Shown here piece by piece: positions 1-10,195 of a stretch of 64,000 nucleotides of DNA (its first letter is position 1; each line of letters begins with the position of its first letter). The notes beneath the pieces are model-generated. The model saw only the letters and a program-made list of their open reading frames with translations, made no database searches and was not told the origin of the DNA. The translations under genes and the position numbers were made by a program. Source of the stretch: Nautilus pompilius (lineage: Eukaryota > Mollusca > Cephalopoda > Nautilida > Nautilidae); contig JACATO010000598.1 in the NCBI GenBank assembly GCA_018389105.1, forward strand, positions 124,001 through 188,000, in the 5' to 3' direction.

Positions 1-276
1 TGTTCTAAAACCTGGTTGTCTGAGGCAGAAAACCTTTCAGGAAATAAAAGGAGTGTCTGAGTTAGTCGTTCAATGTACGGTATCAGGATTCAGGGCAGGG
101 AACAAAATGTTCTTCACTGTTTAAGAACTGCCCCTTTGCCCTGGATAACATGGGCTGCTCTGATTTGCATATTTTATATTGGTGCTGGGTTTTGTTTGAC
201 ATTTAAAATATTAATATTTCTCTCTTTATTTCAACAAGTTTTTGTTCTTCATTACCATTGGAATTTTTTCATTTAG

Positions 277-3200
277 CAATCTGTACGCCATCCTGTCTTC
301 ATGGCGGCTCCTGCATTGATGTCAATGTTTGCGTTTGTACCAATGACTTCTCGGGATCCCGGTGCCAACATCGTAAGTGCCTCTTTCTCGGTTTTCATAA
401 TAATTGCCTTAAGCAGATAGGATTCTAAGCTTTATTCTGTTTTAGAGCAGAAAACCAGCTATGTGTGTAGTTTTTGTCTCCAGAGATAGCTAAAATAGAA
501 GGTAAGAAAATCAGAGAGCTAAAATCCCTGCATTACCATGCACATTTAAATTAAATTAGCTTGACATGTTGTGTTGATAAATTATAGCTACAAAGCTCAT
601 TAATGAATAATTGCTATTTCAGCCCATTCTGTCTGTTTTCCACCATGTCAGAATGGCGGTCGATGTGTCTCCTTTCAGAGATGCCTCTGTAGATCCGGAT
701 TTGCTGGTAAACAATGTCAGATAGGCAAGTAAATGAAAACTATCTTTGTTCATTAATAACACTGGTCAACAAGTATTTTTCATCAAGCATATGTCAAGGT
801 GTACTTGTGTAGTTTTTAATGCTGATTTCAAATATACAATTAGTTTTTTGACATCACGTACAGTTTTCAAGATGAGAAAGTTTTTTGGTTTTAGCTCATG
901 CATTATATAGAAATTCCAATTAATGACGTGTATGCATGTATTTCATTTACATCATGGAAACATACCTTTAAAATAAACTATATTATTCATTGCTGCATAG
1001 TTCAGATGCAATATTTCATCATCATAAATTAACCAATCAAGTTTTGTCTGATGAAATAGGTATTTCAACATCTCAAGTTGTCCAGTCATAATTGGTCTGA
1101 TGAAATATTTCATCATCTCAAATTCAATATAAGTATAACCGTTTGTATCTATTTCCTTACTTGTTTTACAGTGTTAACAATGTCAAGACAGTGTAGAAAT
1201 CCTCCTGATGTGTTTTGTTATGTCTGTGAACAATTTACTCAAAAACGTACAATAACGCCAGAGATCAAGAAGATTTATAAGCTATACTTTGACTGTCCTC
1301 TTCGAGATCAGGACAAGTTATGGGCACCATATTTTATCTGCTCAGCTTGCTCAAATGGTTTACGTGACTGGTTCAATAAGAGGAAGAAGTCCATGCCTTT
1401 TGCCATTGCAATGATATGGAGGGAGCCGAAAGACCATGAGAATATGGAACTTTTACTTCATGCCATTGCTTATGAAGGATACTCATGGAAAATATGTGGA
1501 GATTTAAAAGTCATTGGAATGTTAATGGGAATGTAGTCAGGTTTCACAAAATACTGTTGTTTCTTGTGTCTATGGGATAGTTGGGCAACTGACAGACATT
1601 ATTCGGAATCAAACTGGCAGACAAGAACATCATACCAGCCAGGACTGTCTAGCGTCAAGAATACACCTCTTGTAGATCCATGTAATGTCCTATTGCCTCC
1701 TTTGCACATAAAGCTTGGACTGATGAAACAGTTTGTAAAGACACTAGGGAAGAGAAATGCCAGAGGGTTTGAGTATATTGTAGAAAAGTTTCCCAAAATC
1801 ACACAGGTGAAGTTGAAAGAGGATATCTTTGTCAGACCCCAAATTAGAGAAGTACTCAAAGATGTCAACTTCAAGACAACACTGGATGAACTGGAACTGC
1901 CTGCCTGGAATGCTTTCAATTGGATCTGTGAGAATTTCTTGGGAAACAAGAAGGCAATGGACTACAATGATGGCATCAAGAATCTTCTGAAATGTTACTC
2001 AGCAATGGGCTGTCGCATGTCACTGAAAGTTCACTTCTTGGGCTCCCATCTGGATTTCTTCACAGATAACCTTGGAGCAGTGTCTGATGAACATGGTGAA
2101 TGATTTCACCAGGACATTAGTGCTATGGAGAAACGGTACCAAGGCTTCTGGAATGACAGTATGCTGGCTGACTACTGCTGGACACTTTACCACGCGATCA
2201 ACCAGATAGGAACACCGCAGGAAATCCAAATCACAATGTTTCTAACTCTGTTGTTCTAACTTTGTCTGTTTTGTCTGACCCATTTTTTGTGTATTCACTC
2301 TTTGTAGAATGATAGTGATGATTTTTAACTCAATAAACTCATTTACTTTCTAAAAATAATATGTCCTTATTTATTACGTTAATGATTTCATATATACAAA
2401 TATGTAAATATTTGCATGTATCTACTGAAAACTGATACGTGCTGCATACAAATGGAGTGGAATTTTTAAATCAGCATGAAAAATTAGTCTAAAAAAGTTG
2501 GTTTGCATTTGAGTATAATACATTTAATTTTGTTGACCAGTGTATAATATACACACTATAAACATATTAATAATTGTAAATTTATTTGCTTATTACAACA
2601 AAATTGGGTTGTCTTATAAATGGTGACAATAAATGATTGTAATAGCATTATCAATGATCTCTAGCTGGAATAATGTTTATAACTTTACTTCTTCAATACA
2701 ATTTAAAAAATAATATTTTAACTTTTTATAATTGTCTACAATGTTTGAAAAACAAGTGTAAAATGTTTTTCTGAGAAATAGACAGTAACATACAGTATTG
2801 GAAATAATTATGGAATCAGGAAAAACTGGGTATAAAATGCAAATATCATAGAATCACATCTCGTGTGTGAAAAATGAAATGCTCCATAGAAGAGTCATGT
2901 GTTGGTATAGCGCACTGTGATTGGTTGTCCTGCAGGACTATAAAAGTGTAGTTAGTGATATCATTGTGATAGCTTGTGGGAAGGAAATATCACCTGTCAA
3001 ACATATAGAAATCAGTCTTAGCTAGTGAAGGCTGATACTCCATGCAGCAGATACTTCATGTTTCAGAAGGACCTATATGTAAGACTCTGAGAAGGATACA
3101 TTAAACTGGTACTGTTAGTATTAGAATGGTTGAGGAAGAAAACCCAAATTCTCCAAAAGTGATGTTAAATACCTCAGGAGAGGTTTTTTACATGGTAGAT

Positions 3201-5586
3201 GATAAGTCAGTGGAGATATTGCCATTGACCTAGCTGCAAGGTGGCTTCAGTGGATGTGAAGCTGCCAAAAAACCTTTGCTGAAGAAAGACAACCAAACAG
3301 CAAGGCTGAATTTGGCAGCAGAAATGAAGATCAAACTTGGAAGAAGATGCTCTTTATAGATGAGTCCAAGTTTGAGCTGTTTGGCAATAATTAATGGTAG
3401 TTTGTTTGAAGGTGGGCTGGGTTAAAAAATAACTCTACTGCTGTGGGTGAAACAAAAATACTTTCAGTCTGACAAATCCTATCCAAAAATCACTCACATT
3501 GAGCAGGTGATAGTCTTGAGGGCTTACTGAAGTTGGAACCTATCTGCAGTCAGTCAGTGTCCCACTTTTGTTAACTCCAGTCATGTTGGAAATGTGAAAC
3601 CAGAAAATTGTCCCCCACAATGCAACACCATAGTAAGTTTATATATTCTGCCACCTTCACACTAAATGTGGACATACTCCTCCTGCTGCCTTTTCAATTT
3701 GTAAATAATATTGCAGTTGTAGTGTCCAGGATCTGGATCCTGAGCTCTATCTCATGCTTTGATGGACAACTGAACTGAGTTCTACCAAAGTTAAGTAGGC
3801 TGTTGGTTTCTGTGCTGTTGCAGTGTGGGAACTTTTGTAATTATTAATGGGTGGAACTTGTTGCAGATTCTGTATCCATCTGCTAGAACAATTTTTAGTG
3901 ATTTTAACTCTTTCAGCTATTAAAGGAGTCTGCCGACCACCATGCTTGAATGGTGGTGTTTGCCTCTCTGACAACCACTGCAACTGTCCTGCTGGGACTG
4001 AGGGTGGACGATGTGAGAAGAAGTAAGCACTGCTGTTAAGCTTTCAGTCTATGTTGTCAGTGTCAATGCGTGCATGTCACCACCCATCTGAAAAACAAAA
4101 CTTGCAGCACCAGCTCAACTTTCTTAAGGTAGAATGGTGACATTTATAGTATCCTAAAATGTGCTGCATCTTCATCAGCAGATAGTTTTATTGCATTTCC
4201 AACATTTTGTAAATTTCATTAGCTTGGTGATTTAGCAGAGACCATATATCCGTCAGTGAAATCAGTCGTGCTGTTTTTTTTCCTACATCCCTAATGGTGA
4301 TGCTGAAATCGTTATCTAGTTAGTTAACCATTGCTTTCCCTGGGGGGTTGGCCCTGCTGATGAATCTACACTGAAAATGCTTGGAAAGGATGTAAACATC
4401 CACCACTCACTGGCAATCAGAATGGAGGTGTCTTCAGAAGTCTGCCAATCATGATTACCCTCAGAAGTTAATGGGACCCTCTCCCAAGAACTACATTGGA
4501 AAGTCTTTACTAGGGTCCTTCATATTTGGATGTGAAAGGAAACCACACAGCTGGCAGGGAGGTATGCTGAACCAAGCCAGTTCCCACTGGCATTTGAACT
4601 CAGGTCCCCCAATCTCATTTAACTGCTGGACTAACACAGAGGCAATTTAATTGCAAATGTATAGGTATACAAAATTCCAAATTGCTTCAACTGATGTGCA
4701 TCCTGATAAATTACATCAATTTATTTCCACAAGGAGTTTGAATCAAATTTTCCAGAGGCCTATATTAAAAAAAGGACTTAGCAATTATCCAATGCTTTGT
4801 TTGTTTGTTTGTTTTTTTTATCTCACTGGCTCCAATTGTTATATTTCAGACATTGTTCTGCTGTAACGTTTGTACGCACCGTGACTACGGCTGTGAGAAA
4901 ACCAGTGAAGGAAGCATACACAACAGCATGTGGTAGATTTGGTTGGAAAAAATGTAAAAAATACAGGTGAGAATTGATCTGTTAGCTTGTAGTCTCCTGA
5001 CTAGTTTCCATTGCATGTTTGAAAACTTCCTCCATCACTAAACAGTATATCAAACTTGCATTGGACTGACCAGTGGTTAGGCTACTAGACTGCCAAGACT
5101 GAGGGTCCATGATTGATTTCCCAGTTTGGTATTCTATCTCCCTCTTCTTTGTCACCCAGTGATGTTTCCTCCTACATAAGAGTTCTAGCAGGGATTTCCC
5201 TGGTGAAGTTAGCAGTGCTGGGCTCTTGTGGTGTAGAATAACTGCAGCACTACACCTCCCACCAGGGTAGCCTCCCTTGGAGATTGATGACTCGAAAAAA
5301 TAAAGGACATATTGAACTAATAATGTTCGAGAGACTCTATTACATAACATGGCTGACTATTGAAATTAAGCAGTTTACAAAAAAATCCTTTTTTGATCTT
5401 TCACTAGATTCTTGCAAAGTAAACAAGAAATCACCTGTAAATATAAAAACATGAAATTTAAATTTTATTTGTTCCACAGTAATCTAATTAAATTTTTAAA
5501 AAAATTTTTTTTTTATTATTATGAGATCTGTCCAAAAGCTTCTGTACAAGAAAACGACAACAGTTGGATACAGACGGAATTGCTGA
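277..5586 (+). CDS. EGF-repeat protein with EMI-like C-terminus (3' part of gene)
   Basis: Five coding exons are visible: 277-372, 623-724, 3917-4022, 4850-4966 and 5526-5586 (stop TGA 5584-5586). The phases run 1, 1, 2, 2 and agree at every junction. The first three exons each encode one EGF-like module with six cysteines and the C-x3-C-x-NGG-x-C type spacing (for example [11 protein letters not shown] and [11 protein letters not shown]). The last two exons encode a 58-residue tail with [16 protein letters not shown] and GYRRNC, which follows the pattern of an EMI module (C..W..C..YR...Y...YRR.C) but stops at the final Cys instead of continuing CCPGW. Proteins of this kind are secreted or extracellular matrix and adhesion molecules; the partner here is unknown. 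The 5' part of the gene lies outside the window. Introns after 724 and 4022 hold transposon remnants. The EGF assignment is firm, the EMI one is inference. Confidence 0.82.
725..730 (+). promoter_or_regulatory. GC-AG splice donor
   Basis: The exon ending at 724 joins to ATAG|GCAAGT. No GT is present at the point where the EGF reading frame must be left, while GCAAGT is the usual consensus of minor GC-AG introns. The intron ends at the TTTCAG at 3911-3916, and phase 1 is kept across it. Confidence 0.75.
760..2542 (+). mobile_element. TIR DNA transposon (hAT-like?) with decayed ORF
   Basis: The element starts CACTGGTCAACAA at 760 and ends TTGTTGACCAGTG at 2542, a 13-bp terminal inverted repeat. 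The inverted similarity continues more weakly for about 110 bp: ATGCTGATTT and CACGTA..CAGTTTTC appear on the left and, reverse-complemented, on the right. The flanks are AT-rich (attaataa and tataatat), so a target-site duplication of 8 bp cannot be confirmed. Ends beginning CA with an 8-bp duplication would fit hAT, but the superfamily is an inference. It lies in the GC-AG intron of the EGF gene, 36 bp after the donor. Confidence 0.7.
1078..2259 (+). pseudogene. Transposon-borne ORF with two in-frame stops
   Basis: One reading frame runs from ATG 1078 to TAA 2257-2259, broken by TAG at 1534-1536 and TGA at 2101-2103. It contains a CxxC pair (CYVCEQF), a second one (FICSACSNG), then [40 protein letters not shown] and, after the second stop, [17 protein letters not shown] remember strongly similar stretches as recurrent uncharacterised predicted proteins in invertebrate genomes, which fits a repeat-borne gene, but I cannot verify this here. 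There is no recognisable DDE triad. AATAAA occurs at the tail (about 2331). Both stops are explained by single C-to-T changes (CAG to TAG, CGA to TGA), so the copy is dead. Confidence 0.7.
2797..3720 (+). mobile_element. Decayed Tc1/mariner remnant
   Basis: Fragments of a Tc1-type transposase are scattered here with no open frame. The clearest is [13 protein letters not shown] at about 3350-3391, which matches the first catalytic Asp region (usually [10 protein letters not shown]). A TATAAA-like leader and an AGTATTGGAAATAATTATGG stretch at 2797 look like a Tc1 terminal region. The right boundary is uncertain. It sits in the same EGF-gene intron as the 760-2542 element. Confidence 0.6.
4343..4640 (-). 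repeat. tRNA-derived SINE copy
   Basis: Read on the minus strand, the start (about 4640) has an A-box-like TTAGTCCAGCAGTTAAATG and a B-box-like GAGTTCAAATGCC. These are followed by ACTGGCTTGGTTCAGCATAC, CTCCCT and TTTCCTTTCACATCCAAATATG. The same order of blocks occurs on the plus strand at 11463-11760, so both belong to one family. The boundaries are approximate. It lies in an intron of the EGF gene. Confidence 0.6.
5068..5310 (+). repeat. tRNA-derived SINE copy, related family
   Basis: It has a tRNA-like head: GACCAGTGGTTAGGCTACTA (A box), then GGTCCATGATTGATTTCCC in the B-box position. A body with GTTTCCTCCTACATAAGAG follows, and the 3' part contains GGGCTCTTGTGGTGTAG. The last block recurs at about 21477-21497 (GTGCTCTTGTGGCGCAG). 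It sits in the last intron of the EGF gene. Boundaries are approximate. Confidence 0.55.
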
Positions 5587-5785
5587 TACTCCTGATACAC
5601 ACATTGCCTGGAAGTAGAGAGGACACTAGTTTTATTCAGGTATACAACTGATTTAAAGGAAAAAACAAAACAGAACGAGTCAAGAGAAATATAACGATTA
5701 CATTTTTGTTAACTTTAACAACCCATATTTTTTAAAAAAAGATGTTTTGAAGTCAGATGTTAGATGCACAGCAACATTTAGAAGT

Positions 5786-5791
5786 AATAAA
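5786..5791 (+). terminator. Candidate poly(A) signal of EGF-repeat gene
   Basis: AATAAA lies 200 bp after the EGF-gene stop codon. It is the first canonical hexamer I found downstream of the stop, but the region is AT-rich and the call is weak. Confidence 0.35.
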
Positions 5792-6154
5792 TAGCAAAAC
5801 AGAAAAGAAACTGGCAGAAATAATTAATAATTTTCATCATCCACAATTTAAAAATTGAATTTTAACATAACAAAACAACACAGTAATCTAGTGTTTGGAG
5901 AGTAGATTTTGATCTGGATAAAAAAATAGTTTCCCTGCTTCACTAAGAATTTAGCAAAGAAAGCAAAGCATGTGAAATTTGAAAACAATTTTTTTTTTCA
6001 CTTGCTTTGAACCCAGCCTAAGTCTATACCAAAATAAATTTGTTTTAATTAACTCTTTGAAGTCAAAATTTTACAAGTCTATCAAAAATAAAAATGTAAA
6101 TAAATGATTTTGTTTTTGTTTGTGTTGGGAGTTATTTCTACCCAAGTTCATATA

Positions 6155-6311
6155 TTAACCCTTTCCCTGCCAGAGTTGGCAATCACCGTTCTAACATAGT
6201 TTTTGCGACACTTGATAGATGGCTGGTCATTAGCAAATGCCCTTGGGAAGGGGATTCCAAATTATCTGTTAATGGAAAGGCTGTCAAAAACCTTGGCAGT
6301 TGAAGAGTTAA
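6155..6311. mobile_element. piggyBac-type MITE
   Basis: The left end reads TTAACCCTTTCCCTGCCA at 6155, and the right end, reverse-complemented from 6311, reads TTAACTCTTCAACTGCCA. TTAA at both outer edges is the specific target duplication of piggyBac elements, and CCCTTT-like tips fit. The interior of about 150 bp has no coding potential, so it is a non-autonomous derivative. Confidence 0.65.
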
Positions 6312-7390
6312 CAGCCTACTGTATTATTTCTTTTTTCATAAGAATGTATAACTTTCCGAGACCCAAATTTGTATTAAATCAAGACAAGTCTTATGTGGAT
6401 GTCTCAGATGAATCCTTCATGGTAGATTTTCTATTTTTTTAAAAAAAAAAACTCAGTGAAACCAAAAATTTTTCAGATTACTGTACATCAGATTTTCTCT
6501 TGTATAAAATTTTTTAAAATCATTATCTTAATGTTGTTTCAAAATATGAAAATATAAAGGTATATATATATATATGTCACTTTTTTTTCTCAAGAAGATA
6601 GGTGAGCTATTGGTTGGTATACCCTATTTAGAATGTGTAGTTTTGGTAAATAATGACAACACCTGCGCGTATTATAGATTGAATTTTTCATTAAGGCATC
6701 ACTTTACCTACTTGATGCACAAATATCTAAATACTACTATTCAAATTTCTTAGCTAGATAATATCATTTCTTTGCAAGCTGATAATCATAACAAGTTTCC
6801 ATCCATGTGTTTCTTGAGTGTAACTATTTGATTTCCATTTCTAGTTTGTCTCTTTTTTCTAAGCAGGGAAGAGCTCAAATAGCTAGTTTGTGGATAATTC
6901 TGTATCTGACATATCAGTAAGGAACCCAGTCTCCCCTATACATCTTGAGGGCATATAGCATTTGCCATTTTTAAATGGTTTGTCAGCTTATTGTGATGAC
7001 TAATAATAGTCAGCATTAGAAATTAGCTCTTAACAGATGTTATCGCAAGCATCAGTACCACACAGATAGAATTCAATAACACTAACTGCTACAATGTCAT
7101 GTGCCATCTTGCAAAATCAGCAATGCATTGTGGGATAATTGATAAATTCTGGAGGTTCTTTATATTGAGTTCCCAGTAGCCTTTACATTACTAATAATTT
7201 AAGACAGCATTTTGAAGTGAGTAGCTACAGTCTGCAGAGAATACAGACTGACTGCTGAGCACCAGAAAAGCAGTCTTTTAATATGCACTATAGATTTTGT
7301 TAGATTTACTACTGCACCAACATTCAAATAAAATGTTCATAGCAGCACAAAGAAATGTTTACGTTAATGCTTGTGGATTTTTAATAATTT
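6312..7390. other. No recognisable gene
   Basis: AT-rich spacer with a short (TA)n run at about 6560-6574 and homopolymer tracts. I see no exon with supporting splice signals and no clear repeat family. Confidence 0.4.
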
Positions 7391-7536
7391 CTAGCGCTGC
7401 TCTCGCAGGTGTGAACCATCTTCATTGGCAAATTTTATCCAGTCAAGGTTACCACCATTTGGTATTCTGCTGACCTCATTTCCCAAGGTTCCATTTTTTA
7501 CTCCCTTTCCTAGAGTTCCAGGTTCAGTTGTAGCCA
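7391..7536 (-). CDS. Orphan terminal coding exon candidate
   Basis: On the minus strand a strong acceptor (TTTTGGCTTTCAG) is followed, from 7536 down, by 48 open codons ending in TAG (7391-7393). The exon starts in phase 1 (two bases complete the incoming codon). It encodes ATTEPGTLGKGVKNGTLGNE, then a hydrophilic C-terminus ending HLREQR. The other frames hit stops quickly. The CUB/LDLa/TM gene upstream on the same strand would be the natural owner, but its last certain exon ends in phase 0, so an intermediate exon would be needed and I did not find one. No domain is recognised. Confidence 0.4.
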
Positions 7537-8649
7537 CTGAAAGCCAAAATAAACTACATTGCTATATTACCAGAAATTCATGGTTAAGTGTATGTTAACA
7601 TATCCAGTAGAAAAACTGACACACATGTTTATTGCTAGGATTTTATTGTTCAAGCTTTTTAATTTTTAAGATCTTTAGTCATAGCAGATTAACCTGCTTA
7701 ACTTCATACTGCAAAGTTAGTTTCCAATTCAGAAACATTTCTCATTTTTCAGATTTCCTCCACTCGAAGAATCATTTATGAAATACCAACATTTGAAATT
7801 CATTTCTCAAAGAAATCCATGTTAATGAGGTAGAATTACTGTCTACAGCTTGATGATGCTAAGCTTGTTTTTGGATGGAAATAGATTTCTTTTAAGATAG
7901 CATCAGCTAATCATATAAACCCTTCCCTTCAGCATCATACCTCTCGAGTGCTTATGAGCTGAAAAGTGAACAATAAGCAAGCAGAAATCTCTCCAAATTA
8001 CAAGCATTATTAGTAACCAGGAGCAGATCTCTAATTTTCTCCAAAAAGAATGAATTTAATAGTAATTATGTATCACACCTCTTACACTGGAGACTTTAAA
8101 AAAATAAATACTGAATGTATAGAAAAAAGTAAACCTATTTAATCAGTGTATTTTTTGTTGTTTATAATTCTTAGTCTCTTATTTTTACTCAAGTATGCTA
8201 TGTTGATTCCATTGGTAAGTAATAATGTAGATCAACTGTTCTTGAACTTAATTGATGCCACTAGTTTATTGTCTGCTGCATGGATGGCCAAGGGCTGATT
8301 GTTTACATCTCCACATGCAAACAAAAATAGTGCATTTTCCAAATTGTTTCAAGTACTTGGCTGCAAAGTTGCATTTGCTTTGATTCTTCTGGTGTTGACA
8401 AAATGCCAAGACTAATTGATGGGGACAGTGAAGGCCAGAGGTATGACCTACTCTAAAGTCACCAACATCTTCAGGTTGACCAATCTGCCACCATGACAGT
8501 GCAGTGTGTATTCATTCTTTATATCTGACCATAATTTCAGGAGCAACATAGTAATGCTATTATCTGGCCCTACTGACCTAATCATGGCATCATTGGTGTT
8601 AGCTGCACAGGATTTAGACTCAAGCAATGTGTGGAAGTTTGGTGATGTA

Positions 8650-10193
8650 CAGGCGCATCTCAAAAAATTAGAATATCATGGAAGAGTTCAATATTTTTTG
8701 TCACTTATTTCAGAAAGTGAAAATTGTATATATTCTAGACTCATTACATGTAAACTAAAATGTTTCAAGCATTTTTTAATTTTAATAATTATGGCCTACA
8801 GCTAAAAAAAAAAATAGAAAAAACGTATCTCAAAATATTAGAATATTCCATTTCGAGTTTGAGTAACTCACTATTTATGCAGTATAAATACCATGAACCT
8901 TTCAATCTGGTTCAGTACTCAACCACAATCATGGGGAAGACTGCTGACTTGACAGTTGTCCAGAAGAGACACATTGACACCCTCCACAAGGAGGGTAAGC
9001 CACAGAAGGTCATTGCTGAAAGGGCTGGCTGTTCGCAGAGTGCTGTATCAAAGCATATTCATGGAAAGTTGACTGGAAGGGAAAAGTGTGGTAGGAAAAG
9101 GTGCACAAGCAAGAGGGATGACCACAGCCTTGAGAGGATTGTCAAGCAAAGTCTATTCAAGAACTTGAGGGAGCTGCACAAGGAGTGAACTGAGGCTGGA
9201 GTCAGTGCATCAAGAGCCACCATGCACAGACATGTCCAGGAAATGGGCTACAAGTGTTGCATTCCTAGTGTCAATCCATTCCTGAACCAATGTCAGAAGT
9301 GTCTTACCTGGGCTAAGGAGAAAAAGAACTGGACCATTGCTCAGTGGTCCAAAGTCCTCCTTTCAGATGAGAGTAAATTTTGCATTTCATTTGGAAATCA
9401 AGGTCCCACAGTCTGGAGGAAGAGTGGAAAGGCACAGAATCCGAGTTTCTTGAAGTCCAATGTGAAGTTTCCACAGTCAGTGATGATTTTGGGTGCCATG
9501 TCATCTGCTGGTGTGTTTTATCAAGTCCAAAGTCAATGCAGCCATCTACCAGATTTTAGAGCACTTCATGCTTCTGTCTGCTGACAAGCTTTATGGAGAT
9601 GCTGATTTCCTTTCCCAGCAGGACTTGGCACTTGCCCACAGTGCCAAAACTACTAGTAACTGGTTTGCTGACCATAGTATTACTGTGCTTGATTGGCCAG
9701 CCAACTCGCCTGACCTGAACTTTATAAAGAATCTATGGGTTATTGTCAAGAGGAAGATGAAAGACACCAGACCCAACAATACAGATGAGCTGAAGGCCGC
9801 TATCAAAGCAACCTGGGCTTCTATAACACCTCAGCAGTGCCAAGGGCTGATCGCCTCCATACGACGCTGCATTGATGCAGTGATTCATGCAAAAGGAGCC
9901 CCAACCAAGTATTGAGTGCATAAATAAACATACTTTTCAGAAGTTCGACATTTCTATATTATAAATCTTTTTTTTTATATTGATCTTATGATATATTCTA
10001 ATATTTTGAGATGGTGGATTTTTGATTTTCATGAGCTGTAAGCCGTAATCATCAAAATTAAAACAAGAAAAGGCTTGAAATATTTCACTTTATGTGTAAT
10101 GAATCTAGAATATATGAAAGTTTCACCGTTTGAATTAAATTACAGAAAAAGATGAACTCTTCCACGATATTCTAATTTTTTGAGATGCATCTG
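8650..10193 (+). mobile_element. Tc1-family transposon with IR/DR ends
   Basis: The 1544-bp element is flanked by TA at 8648-8649 and 10194-10195. The inverted ends are about 205 bp long: the left starts CAGGCGCATCTCAAAAAATT and the right, reverse-complemented, starts CAGATGCATCTCAAAAAATT. Each arm also repeats an inner ATCTCAAAATATTAGAATAT, so every end carries two direct repeats. That is the IR/DR layout known from Sleeping Beauty-like Tc1 elements, where both repeats bind transposase. The copy is complete at both ends but its transposase gene is broken. Confidence 0.92.
8931..9915 (+). pseudogene. Tc1 transposase, inactive (stop, frameshift, E-to-K)
   Basis: It begins at ATG 8931 with a paired helix-turn-helix (VIAERAGCSQSAVSKHIHG, then a GRKR AT-hook-like GRKRCTS). 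TGA at 9186-9188 interrupts the frame, and another shift occurs near 9510. The catalytic DD34E triad can be placed: Asp in LSDESKF (9366-9368), Asp in SQQDLALAHSA (9622-9624), and the third position exactly 34 residues later in SPDLNFIKNLW (9727-9729). That position is Lys instead of Glu. The frame ends at TGA 9913-9915. Besides being truncated, the protein would therefore be catalytically dead. Confidence 0.9.
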
Positions 10194-10195
10194 TA

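Noticed and set aside
7930..7975. 18-nt minus-strand microexon between a good acceptor and a GTATGA donor
   Set aside because: Too short to support alone, and it is phase 0 to 0, so it does not solve the phase gap to 7391-7536.
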